From Magnetococcales bacterium (lineage in GTDB: Bacteria; Pseudomonadota; Magnetococcia; Magnetococcales; DC0425bin3), in NCBI GenBank assembly GCA_015229045.1, contig JADGCJ010000177.1:1-6456 (forward strand): a stretch of DNA of 6,456 bases, given 5' to 3'. Positions 1 through 4,423 of the stretch are shown in pieces. Positions within the stretch are counted from its first letter, which is position 1; each line of letters starts with the position of its first letter. A program made the position numbers and the translations under genes. The notes under the pieces are model-generated. The model was not told the DNA's origin. It saw only the letters and a list, made by a program, of their open reading frames with translations, and did no database searches.

Positions 1-103
1 TAGAGTCTTTCTGTCCAATTTTTTTTGTTTCCTGACTGGGGTGCTGAATAGTTACGAAAAAATAGCGTGATCCTCAGAAAAATTTCGGTAGACACAACCT
101 GTA

Positions 104-115
104 GGTATAAATACC
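104..115. repeat. Short palindrome GGTATAAATACC
   Basis: The arms GGTAT and ATACC are perfect inverted repeats around a central AA. The site lies about 100 bases before the start codon of the diguanylate cyclase and upstream of the candidate promoter. It could be a protein-binding site, but at 12 bp in AT-rich DNA it could also be chance. Confidence 0.3.
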
Positions 116-139
116 ATCAGGAGAGTCTATATCTTTCGA

Positions 140-167
140 TTGAAAACACAATAACATAGTATAACAT
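140..167 (+). promoter_or_regulatory. Possible sigma70-type promoter for the diguanylate cyclase
   Basis: TTGAAA at 140-145 matches five of six bases of the -35 consensus. It is followed after 16 bp by TAACAT at 162-167, which matches the -10 consensus at four of six positions including the key TA and final T. Transcription would then start near 174-176, inside the first GTGAC-N5-GTCAC dyad, so a protein bound there could block initiation. AT-rich DNA produces such matches easily, and TATAAC at 160-165 is a competing -10 with a 14-bp spacer. Confidence 0.35.
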
Positions 168-170
168 ATT
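151..170 (+). repeat. Two 10-bp direct repeats in the promoter region
   Basis: ATAACATAGT (151-160) is followed directly by ATAACATATT (161-170), nine of ten bases identical and spaced about one helical turn apart. A related GTGACATAG follows at 172-180. The repeats overlap the candidate -10 and abut the dyads, so they may be part of one compound regulator-binding region. The function is inferred only from position and spacing. Confidence 0.4.
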
Positions 171-171
171 G

Positions 172-205
172 GTGACATAGTGTCACAAGAGTGACTTTTT
201 GTCAC
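172..205. promoter_or_regulatory. Tandem GTGAC-N5-GTCAC dyads just upstream of the diguanylate cyclase start
   Basis: Two perfect 15-bp dyads occur: GTGACATAGTGTCAC at 172-186 and GTGACTTTTTGTCAC at 191-205. They have identical arms, different 5-bp spacers, and centres 19 bp apart. The second ends 10 bases before the ATG at 216. Two readings fit. One is a double operator for a dimeric repressor. The other is an RNA leader, since each dyad can form a 5-bp hairpin, or the region can refold with GGTGAC (171-176) pairing GTCACC (201-206) around an inner GTCAC-AAGA-GTGAC hairpin. The arms resemble half-sites of the Crp/Fnr type, but the GTGA/TCAC spacing is 7 rather than the 6 of a classical Crp site. 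The binding factor is unknown. Confidence 0.55.
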
Positions 206-215
206 CAACCTCGAC

Positions 216-1877
216 ATGAAAGCATCCTACATGTTCAAACAAAAATTTCTCAGGGGCACTTTTATCGTGACATTCCTGATTATCATGTCGTGGCCACTTT
301 ACATCTTGTTGATTGCCTATCCTGGTTTCATGGAGGTTCTGGTCCAGCAGACCGAGCAGAACGGAGTCGTTGTGGCCGGGCATGTGGCCAATTACATGGT
401 CACAAGTACCGATACGGAACTGACACCAACCCCGGAACTGATCGAGGAGTTGCAACAGATTGCTCGTGATTTCAAGGTTTTCAAATATCGCATGTTTTCC
501 CCTGCCGGAAAAATCATACACGCCTCGGTGAGCAAAGAGGTGGGAGAGATGAATCAACATAAATATTTCAAGGAGGTCGTAGCCAAGGGCCACAGTTATG
601 CCAAAGCGGTCACCAAAAAAGAGAAATCCCTGGAAGGGGATGAGTTTGAAAAAAATGTCGTGGAGGTCTATGCCCCGGTCATGCGCGGAGGGCATTTTTT
701 GGGAGCCTTTGAGTTTTATCTGGATTATACGGCGCAAAAGGCTGCCATGGATCGTGCCTTATGGAGATCATCCATCGTATTGATCATTATGGGATTTCTT
801 TTTCTGTTTCTGTTGTTCGGCATACGTCGCTCGGTATTGGGACGCGTGACCAAGGTGATCCAGGCCATGACACACATGGGGGAGGGTCACCTGGAGGAGC
901 GGGCACCTGTGCAAGGCGACGATGAATTGAGCGATATGGCCAGGATCTTCAATCGGATGGGAGAAGAGTTGCAGAATGCGACCAACAACCTGAAAAACGA
1001 ACGGAACAAATTGACCACCATTCTGCTCAGCGCCCGGGAAGGAATTGTGGTGACCAATGCTCTCGAGCAGGTGGTGTTGGTCAACCTCGCCGCCCAGGAG
1101 TTGTTGGGCAAGAGCGAAGAACAGATCGTCGCAGCCGGTTTTCTCAACCTGATCGAAGATCCGGAGTACGTCAAAAAGGTCTTGGAGCGGTCCGGAACCG
1201 ATGTACCTGAAATGATCGTGTACAATAACAGGGTGCTGAATTTCAATGCCGCCACCATCCACACCTCGCAAGGCGCCATGATCGGCTCGGCGGCCCTCCT
1301 GCGCGATGTGACGGCAGAAAAAAAACTGGAAGATCAACTGCGCAACCTCTCCAATACCGATGCCCTGACCGGACTCTCCAATCGTCGCCGCATGCTGGAG
1401 ATTTTGCACGACATGCTCCTGCGCGCCCAACGCTATCAATCCAGCTTTGGCCTTCTTATGCTGGATGTGGATCACTTTAAAAAATTCAACGACCAGTATG
1501 GTCACGATCAGGGAGATCGGGTTTTGCGGGCCGTGGCAACCGCCATGAAAGAACACTTTCGCAACGTGGATGCCTGTTGCCGCTACGGTGGCGAGGAGTT
1601 TTGCGTCATCATGCCCTATACCCTGCCCCCGGGCCTGATCGAGGCCGCCGAAAGGTTTCGACAGAAGGTTGAAAACCTGAACGTCGATGGCCTCCAGGTG
1701 ACGATCAGCATCGGTGCCGCCGATTATTCACAGCTCAAGACCCGGGGGGAGGCTGGAGAAATTCTCAAACTCGCCGATCAGGCCCTGTACGAGGCCAAGC
1801 GCCGTGGTCGCAATCAGGTTGTGGCGCACCTTCAACCCCCCACCGATGCGCTGTCTGGACAGGACAGTCGCATTTAA
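216..1877 (+). CDS. Membrane-bound diguanylate cyclase: periplasmic sensor, HAMP, PAS, GGDEF
   Basis: This 553-residue protein is predicted to convert two GTP into cyclic di-GMP at the inner membrane. Its N-terminus has a TM helix (about 14-37), a periplasmic region of about 145 residues that resembles a Cache/PDC-type sensor (around RMFSPAGK and VYAPVMRGG), and a second TM helix (about 184-204). A HAMP linker (about 205-258) and a PAS-like domain (about 264-366) follow, then a short helix ending in DALTGLSNRR (382-391). The GGDEF domain has DVDHFKKFND (417-426, with D417 as likely metal ligand) and an intact active site GGEEF (458-462). RNVD at 449-452, five residues upstream, fits the RxxD inhibitory site, so product feedback inhibition is likely. 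No EAL domain is present. No good Shine-Dalgarno precedes the ATG at 216, and the ATG at 231 (residue 6) is an alternative start. The sensed ligand cannot be read from sequence. Confidence 0.93.
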   Translation: MKASYMFKQKFLRGTFIVTFLIIMSWPLYILLIAYPGFMEVLVQQTEQNGVVVAGHVANYMVTSTDTELTPTPELIEELQQIARDFKVFKYRMFSPAGKIIHASVSKEVGEMNQHKYFKEVVAKGHSYAKAVTKKEKSLEGDEFEKNVVEVYAPVMRGGHFLGAFEFYLDYTAQKAAMDRALWRSSIVLIIMGFLFLFLLFGIRRSVLGRVTKVIQAMTHMGEGHLEERAPVQGDDELSDMARIFNRMGEELQNATNNLKNERNKLTTILLSAREGIVVTNALEQVVLVNLAAQELLGKSEEQIVAAGFLNLIEDPEYVKKVLERSGTDVPEMIVYNNRVLNFNAATIHTSQGAMIGSAALLRDVTAEKKLEDQLRNLSNTDALTGLSNRRRMLEILHDMLLRAQRYQSSFGLLMLDVDHFKKFNDQYGHDQGDRVLRAVATAMKEHFRNVDACCRYGGEEFCVIMPYTLPPGLIEAAERFRQKVENLNVDGLQVTISIGAADYSQLKTRGEAGEILKLADQALYEAKRRGRNQVVAHLQPPTDALSGQDSRI

Positions 1878-1897
1878 ACCGCATCCAAACCGAATCC
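1876..1897 (+). repeat. 11-bp tandem repeat at the outer edge of the repeat element
   Basis: AAACCGCATCC (1876-1886) and AAACCGAATCC (1887-1897) are adjacent direct repeats differing at one base. The first overlaps the TAA stop codon (1875-1877) of the diguanylate cyclase. The second is the outermost part of the 30-bp end motif also found at 4315-4344. The duplication may mark the element's insertion edge, although no matching copy is seen on its other side. Confidence 0.5.
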
Positions 1898-1942
1898 ATT
1901 TTGAGATGCGTCGTTTTTTGACTATTGAAAGACTGGGATGGT

Positions 1943-1967
1943 CCAGGAAGGGCTGTGCCCTTCCTGG
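1943..1967. repeat. Perfect 11-bp hairpin with TGT loop
   Basis: CCAGGAAGGGC (1943-1953) and GCCCTTCCTGG (1957-1967) are perfectly complementary around a 3-base TGT loop. The stem is strong enough to form in RNA and could protect the 3' end of the upstream transcript. No T tract follows, so it is not a canonical intrinsic terminator. The outer CCAGG/CCTGG bases match the edges of the other hairpins in this family. Confidence 0.65.
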
Positions 1968-1970
1968 TAG

Positions 1971-2039
1971 GGTCTGGGGCAAAGCCCCAGTAAGGTCTGG
2001 GGCAAAGCCCCAGTAAGGTCTGGGGCAAAGCCCCAACAA
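1971..2039. repeat. Three tandem 23-bp hairpin units
   Basis: Units at 1971-1993, 1994-2016 and 2017-2039 each start GGTCTGGGGC and contain a GGGGC-AAA-GCCCC hairpin. In the first two units it is the full palindrome CTGGGGCAAAGCCCCAG (7-bp stem, AAA loop). The first two units are identical, and the third ends CCCCAACAA instead of CCCCAGTAA. The unit length is not a multiple of three, so conservation is at DNA or RNA level. The third unit also forms part of the 34-bp inverted repeat that pairs with 2142-2175. Confidence 0.8.
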
Positions 2040-2055
2040 AGTCTTTCATGTCAAC

Positions 2056-2141
2056 GCCTTTCTTGACCACAAAGAAACTACACGTTCCAAAGTGGACGCG
2101 GTTTACTTTGGAACACGTCGTTTTTTTGTTCGGAAAAAAAT
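2056..2141. other. 86-bp central segment between inverted element copies
   Basis: This segment differs from the surrounding GC-rich hairpin modules. It contains a 10-bp inverted repeat (2084-2093 with 2105-2114), then T7 (2121-2127) and A7 (2134-2140) runs that can pair with each other around GTTCGG. CGTCGTTTTTT at 2116-2126 also occurs in the end motif region at 1909-1919, so the segment may derive from another diverged element end. No ORF of note lies here. Confidence 0.45.
2084..2127 (+). terminator. Terminator-like hairpin followed by a T7 run
   Basis: GTTCCAAAGT (2084-2093) pairs perfectly with ACTTTGGAAC (2105-2114) across an 11-base loop. Seven T residues follow at 2121-2127. The six bases between stem and T run are more than in an ideal intrinsic terminator, though pairing A2082-C2083 with G2117-T2118 across a 2-base bulge shortens the gap. 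On the minus strand the same stem is followed by T-rich sequence, so it may work both ways. It would separate the diguanylate cyclase transcript from merR-surE-pcm. Confidence 0.4.
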
Positions 2142-2183
2142 GTTGACATGAAAGACTTTGTTGGGGCTTCGCCCCAAACCCCA

Positions 2184-2249
2184 CCAGGACTCTGTCCTGG
2201 ACCTGCCAGGACTCTGTCCTGGACCTGCCAGGACTCTGTCCTGGACCTG
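2184..2249. repeat. Three identical 22-bp hairpin units
   Basis: Units at 2184-2205, 2206-2227 and 2228-2249 are identical. Each is the hairpin CCAGGACTCTGTCCTGG (7-bp stem, TCT loop) followed by the linker ACCTG. The period is about two helical turns and is not a multiple of three. The related copy at 4222-4243 has one unit, and the copy at the window end has at least one and the start of another, so unit number varies between copies. Confidence 0.85.
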
Positions 2250-2269
2250 CCAGGGGGCCAGCCCCCTGG
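2250..2269. repeat. GC-only hairpin closing the 22-bp array
   Basis: CCAGGGGGC (2250-2258) and GCCCCCTGG (2261-2269) are perfectly complementary with only CA between them, so the physical loop probably includes the last base pair. The same module in opposite orientation occurs at 6408-6427 with one base changed. A half-degenerate form lies at 4245-4263. Confidence 0.6.
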
Positions 2270-2274
2270 ACCCC

Positions 2275-2424
2275 GATGCCAAAAAGCGATCATGGCCTCG
2301 GGTGTGCCAGTTTCAAAGGCGATTGCCCTGGCCGCCCGGAAGAGAAGGTTGACGAGAAGAGAGGTTTCCCGTAGCCTCGGGGTTCCGGGGGGATTCGACA
2401 CCAGCGAAAACGGTTTCAAAAACG
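2275..2424. other. Non-repeat gap before merR, no gene seen
   Basis: Beyond the repeat block these 150 bases show no convincing gene. The merR reading frame stays open upstream to a stop at 2350-2352 but has no ATG, GTG or TTG start there. In many proteobacteria a MerR-like gene of this type follows ihfA. I see no trace of an IHF reading frame or a tRNA here. A weak promoter candidate is listed separately. Confidence 0.5.
2349..2377 (+). promoter_or_regulatory. Weak candidate promoter for merR-surE-pcm
   Basis: TTGACG (2349-2354) matches five of six -35 bases. It is followed at 17-bp spacing by TAGCCT (2372-2377), which matches only three of six -10 bases (T, A and the final T). Position and spacing are right for a promoter about 50 bases before the merR start, but the -10 is poor and another sigma factor or an upstream start is equally possible. 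Confidence 0.22.
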
Positions 2425-2751
2425 ATGCAACCAGACAAGAGCTTCCTCACCATGGGCGAAGTGGCTACGATCCTCGATATAGCCCCGCATGTTCTGCGCT
2501 ACTGGGAGAAGGAGTTCCCCCAGATCAGGCCGGTCAAACGAACCGGCAGTCGCCGTTTTTATCGCCGACAGGATGTCGACCTGCTGTTGCGCATCCGCCA
2601 TCTGCTCCACGAGCAACGGTTGACCATCTCAGGGGTCCGGGAGTACCTCCGGCAAGAGAATCCTCAACCCGCCGACGACATGCTGAAAGAGATCCGGCGT
2701 GAGCTGCAGGACCTTCATCGAATGCTGACCGAGCCATGCAAATCCTCATAA
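2425..2751 (+). CDS. MerR-family transcriptional regulator (short, no metal-binding tail)
   Basis: The gene encodes 108 residues. The N-terminal winged helix-turn-helix is typical of MerR proteins: LTMGEVATILDIAPHVLRYW (8-27) is the helix-turn-helix and RTGSRRFYRRQDVDLLLRI (39-57) the wing and next helix. A charged helix (about 84-102) could be the dimerising coiled coil. There is no C-terminal effector domain and only one cysteine (C105), so a metal or redox sensor of the MerR/SoxR kind is unlikely. It resembles the small MerR-like proteins encoded next to ihfA in many proteobacteria, but ihfA is absent here. The start at 2425 lacks a clear ribosome-binding site, and the ATG at 2452 would remove part of the DNA-binding helix. 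It overlaps surE by 16 bp, which suggests coupled translation. Its target is unknown. Confidence 0.85.
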   Translation: MQPDKSFLTMGEVATILDIAPHVLRYWEKEFPQIRPVKRTGSRRFYRRQDVDLLLRIRHLLHEQRLTISGVREYLRQENPQPADDMLKEIRRELQDLHRMLTEPCKSS

Positions 2752-3473
2752 CCAACGATGACGGTGTGCAATCGCCGGGACTCAAGGCGCTGGCCGATGC
2801 CGTCGGGCGTCTTGGCGAGGTGACTGTTGTAGCGCCGGATCGCAACCGCAGCGGGGCCTCGCACGCCATCACCGTGGAGCAGTCTCTCAAGGCCACCGAC
2901 TACGGTCAACGTTGGTACAGCCTGGACGGCACACCAGCCGACTGCATTCAGGTTGCCATCCGACAAATCTTGACCTCGACCCCCGATCTGGTCGTCACGG
3001 GCATCAACACGGGACCCAATCTGGCCGAAGATGTCTACTATTCCGGAACCGTGGGCGCGGCCAGAGAGGCGGTGTTGATGGGCATTCCTGCCCTGGCCGT
3101 CTCTTTGGCCGGCGAACCCCCCTGGCATTTCGAGACTGCCGCCCGCTTTGCCGCCGTCCTGGCCGGGCAGTGGCGAACGCGCCTCTTGCCCCGCTCCACC
3201 TTCCTCAATATCAACGTCCCAAATGGCCCCATTTTTGCGATCAAAAATCCGATCGTGACGCGACCGGGTCGGCGTCAGCGCCCCTCCCGAACCCTGGGCG
3301 GCCCGGTGACGGATGCCCTCTATTGGCGTCCCCATCCCGGCGCCAGTGACAAGCGTTACATGGAGGATTTTCAGGCAGTGGCGGCGGGTCACGTATCGGT
3401 CACGCCGCTGCATATTGACGCCTTTCTTGACGATGCCATGGAAGAACTCGCCAAATGGCCCACATTTCTCTAG
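2736..3473 (+). CDS. surE: 5'/3'-nucleotidase SurE
   Basis: SurE is a cytoplasmic metal-dependent phosphatase that dephosphorylates nucleoside monophosphates and, in studied members, short polyphosphate. It is linked to stationary-phase survival. This 245-residue protein has the family's usual length and signatures: TNDDG at 6-10 with the metal-binding pair D8/D9, APDRNRSGASHAIT at 33-46 with S39 as the expected third ligand, LDGTPADC at 63-70, and GINTGPN at 90-95+ followed by EDVYYSGTVGAAREA, where an Asn (N91 or N95) completes the site. All expected catalytic positions look intact. The ATG at 2736 lies inside the end of merR and gives the canonical N-terminus, so the start is secure. The 3' end overlaps pcm by 19 bp. 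The surE-pcm pairing is widespread in proteobacteria. Confidence 0.97.
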   Translation: MQILITNDDGVQSPGLKALADAVGRLGEVTVVAPDRNRSGASHAITVEQSLKATDYGQRWYSLDGTPADCIQVAIRQILTSTPDLVVTGINTGPNLAEDVYYSGTVGAAREAVLMGIPALAVSLAGEPPWHFETAARFAAVLAGQWRTRLLPRSTFLNINVPNGPIFAIKNPIVTRPGRRQRPSRTLGGPVTDALYWRPHPGASDKRYMEDFQAVAAGHVSVTPLHIDAFLDDAMEELAKWPTFL

Positions 3474-4150
3474 GTCTGCCGCATGCCAGGCTGTCGCGTC
3501 AGCGAAATGGCGCGATCGCCAGTCGCGCCCAGGAACGCATGGTGCGCGAGCAACTGGAAGAACGGGGTATCCGGGATCCGCATGTGTTGGCGGCCATGCG
3601 CAGGGTGCCGCGTCATTTTTTTGTCGACGAGGCCCTGGAAGATCGCGCCTACGGGGATGTCAACCTGCCTATCGGCGACGGACAGACCCTGTCGCGGCCC
3701 TACACCGTCGCCCGGATGACCGAGGCCTTGCACCTGACCGGCCAGGAGACCGTCCTGGAGATCGGGACCGGCTCCGGTTATCAGACCGCTGTCCTGGCCA
3801 GGCTGTGTCGTCGTGTCAGTACCATCGAGCGTCTACCCGAATTGGCCGACCTGGCCAGATGGAGACTCCGGGAGATCGGTCAACACAACGTGGCCTTCAT
3901 GGTTGGCGACGGTACGCTGGGCTGGCCGGAAGATGAGCGCTTCGATCGCATCCTGGTGACCGCCGGTGCCCCGGAAGTTCCGCCTACCCTGCTGCAACAG
4001 CTCCTCCCCGACGGCGTGATGGTCATCCCCACCGGCAGCCGCATGAACCAAAATCTGCTGCGCGTGGTCAACCATCGCCATGGTGAAATCAGGGAGACCC
4101 TCGAAGCGTGTCGCTTCGTTCCTCTGGTAGGGGCACAGGGGTGGCAGTGA
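3455..4150 (+). CDS. pcm: Protein-L-isoaspartate O-methyltransferase
   Basis: The enzyme uses S-adenosylmethionine to methylate isoaspartyl residues in aged proteins, starting their repair in the cytoplasm. Family motifs are in order in 231 residues: PIGDGQTLSRPY (72-83, substrate pocket), VLEIGTGSGYQ (100-110, SAM motif I), FDRILVTAGAPEVP (163-176) and the C-terminal FVPLVGAQGW (221-230). The ATG at 3455 overlaps surE by 19 bp and gives an N-terminal extension of about 20 residues compared with E. coli Pcm. A later ATG at 3539 has a better upstream AGGA (3531-3534) but would begin inside the first conserved helix and look short. I keep 3455, and the true start is uncertain. A repeat element and a 273-bp gap separate pcm from the nlpD-like gene. 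Confidence 0.96.
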   Translation: MAHISLGLPHARLSRQRNGAIASRAQERMVREQLEERGIRDPHVLAAMRRVPRHFFVDEALEDRAYGDVNLPIGDGQTLSRPYTVARMTEALHLTGQETVLEIGTGSGYQTAVLARLCRRVSTIERLPELADLARWRLREIGQHNVAFMVGDGTLGWPEDERFDRILVTAGAPEVPPTLLQQLLPDGVMVIPTGSRMNQNLLRVVNHRHGEIRETLEACRFVPLVGAQGWQ

Positions 4151-4182
4151 GGAAGAGAGTCAATCCAGGCAACCATTCACTG

Positions 4183-4344
4183 GACATGAAAGCCTTTGTC
4201 AGGGCTTCGCCCCGAACCCCACCAGGACTCTGTCCTGGACCTGTCCAGTCGCCAGCCCCCTGGACCCCGTTGACAGGCCCTTGCCCATGGCTGAAACAGT
4301 GATCAAGGCTGAAGAAACGACGCATCTCGAGATGGATTCGGTTT
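4183..4344 (-). repeat. Modular hairpin repeat element, copy 3 (inverted relative to copy 1)
   Basis: This 162-bp block has both ends of the family. The left end is GACATGAAAGCCTTTGT (4183-4199) and the right end is the 30-bp end motif (4315-4344), the reverse complement of 1887-1916 at 28 of 30 positions. The core has a weakened GGGC-TTC-GCCC hairpin (4202-4212), a single CCAGGACTCTGTCCTGG hairpin (4222-4238), and a decayed form of the GC hairpin before CTGGACCCC (ending 4268). Bases 4269-4314 are unlike the corresponding part of copy 1. The block lies between pcm and nlpD, two genes that are often adjacent. Confidence 0.75.
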
Positions 4345-4423
4345 AATATTTGTTGGTCGGTATCCAACCGGACAATCTGCACCATTGACAGGGATCGATC
4401 CTTCCGGGATCAAAGTCGAGTCT
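4345..4423 (+). other. Leader of the nlpD-like gene with small dyads
   Basis: Between the repeat element and the lipoprotein start are two small palindromes: GTTGG-N7-CCAAC at 4352-4368 and GGATCGATCC at 4392-4401. TTGACA at 4385-4390 is a perfect -35 hexamer. At 17-bp spacing the -10 would be GATCAA (4408-4413), which is poor and would leave almost no leader before the ATG at 4424. I see no clear promoter and only a weak GAG as ribosome-binding site. Confidence 0.3.

Larger units (their letters stand above)
1..215. other. AT-rich upstream region of the diguanylate cyclase, no gene seen
   Basis: I see no supportable gene here. The stretch is visibly richer in A and T than the rest of the window, with T8 and A6 runs near 19-26 and 57-62. 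The heptamer AGAGTCT occurs at 2-8 and again at 122-128. Most of the structure lies in the last 80 bases (direct repeats, a possible promoter and tandem dyads, listed separately), which fits a promoter/operator region serving the gene at 216. The end of an upstream gene may lie outside the window. Confidence 0.6.
1887..2055 (+). repeat. Modular hairpin repeat element, copy 1
   Basis: This non-coding block has recognisable ends. At the left is a 30-bp end motif (1887-1916, beginning AAACCGAATCC and ending GATGCGTCGTTT) that recurs inverted at 4315-4344 with 28 of 30 bases matching. At the right is GTCTTTCATGTCAAC (2041-2055), which recurs inverted at 2142-2156 and, in part, at 4183-4192. Between them lie a 25-base hairpin (1943-1967) and three tandem 23-bp hairpin units (1971-2039). 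The block has no protein-coding signal and no transposase, so it looks like a small interspersed, perhaps non-autonomous, element. It starts right after the upstream gene's stop codon. No U-run follows its hairpins. Confidence 0.7.
2022..2175. repeat. Large inverted repeat, 34-bp arms around an 86-bp centre
   Basis: The left arm (2022-2055) and right arm (2142-2175) are reverse complements at 33 of 34 bases. The only difference is GGGGCAAAGCCCC on the left against the complement of GGGGCTTCGCCCC on the right. The arms are the facing inner ends of two element copies in opposite orientation. The structure could extrude as a long hairpin or mediate inversion or deletion of the centre. Confidence 0.8.
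2142..2274 (-). repeat. Modular hairpin repeat element, copy 2 (inverted)
   Basis: Read on the + strand, the block runs from GTTGACATGAAAGAC through a TTGGGGC-TTC-GCCCCAA hairpin (2161-2177), three 22-bp hairpin units (2184-2249) and a 9-bp hairpin (2250-2269) to CTGGACCCC (ending 2274). It is oriented opposite to copy 1. Bases 2145-2205 match 4183-4243 at 57 of 61 positions, and 2221-2274 match the reverse complement of 6403-6456 at 53 of 54. It lacks the 30-bp end motif present in copy 1 and in the copy at 4183-4344, so it may be truncated at its right side. Confidence 0.75.

Noticed and set aside
172..186. Classical Crp site
   Set aside because: The GTGA and TCAC half-sites are separated by 7 bases instead of 6, so I keep it as an unassigned dyad.
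768..1556. Long minus-strand open frame of 262 codons opposite the diguanylate cyclase
   Set aside because: It lies entirely antisense to conserved HAMP, PAS and GGDEF coding sequence, its product is His/Gln-rich without recognisable domains, and it is explained by codon use on the other strand.
1971..2249. Possible CRISPR array
   Set aside because: The repeats are directly adjacent 22- or 23-bp palindromic units without unique spacers of constant length, and no cas gene is present.
1887..2274. Insertion sequence with its own transposase
   Set aside because: Inverted repeats are present, but no reading frame in the interval resembles a transposase and the centre is only 86 bp.
2148..2702. 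Open frame starting at a recurring ATGAAAGACTTTGTT and running into merR
   Set aside because: Similar starts occur in three element copies (2148, 4186, and reversed near 2050), but the differences are mostly non-synonymous, the tandem units are 22 or 23 bp so the frame is not kept, and the 3' half overlaps the real merR gene in another frame.
4385..4423. Earlier TTG start for the NlpD-like protein
   Set aside because: It would put 13 polar residues before the lipoprotein signal peptide; the ATG at 4424 gives a well-formed signal and lipobox.
4151..4423. A tRNA or other structured RNA gene in the pcm-nlpD gap
   Set aside because: No cloverleaf, T-loop motif or other RNA family signature is visible; the hairpins present are explained by the repeat element.
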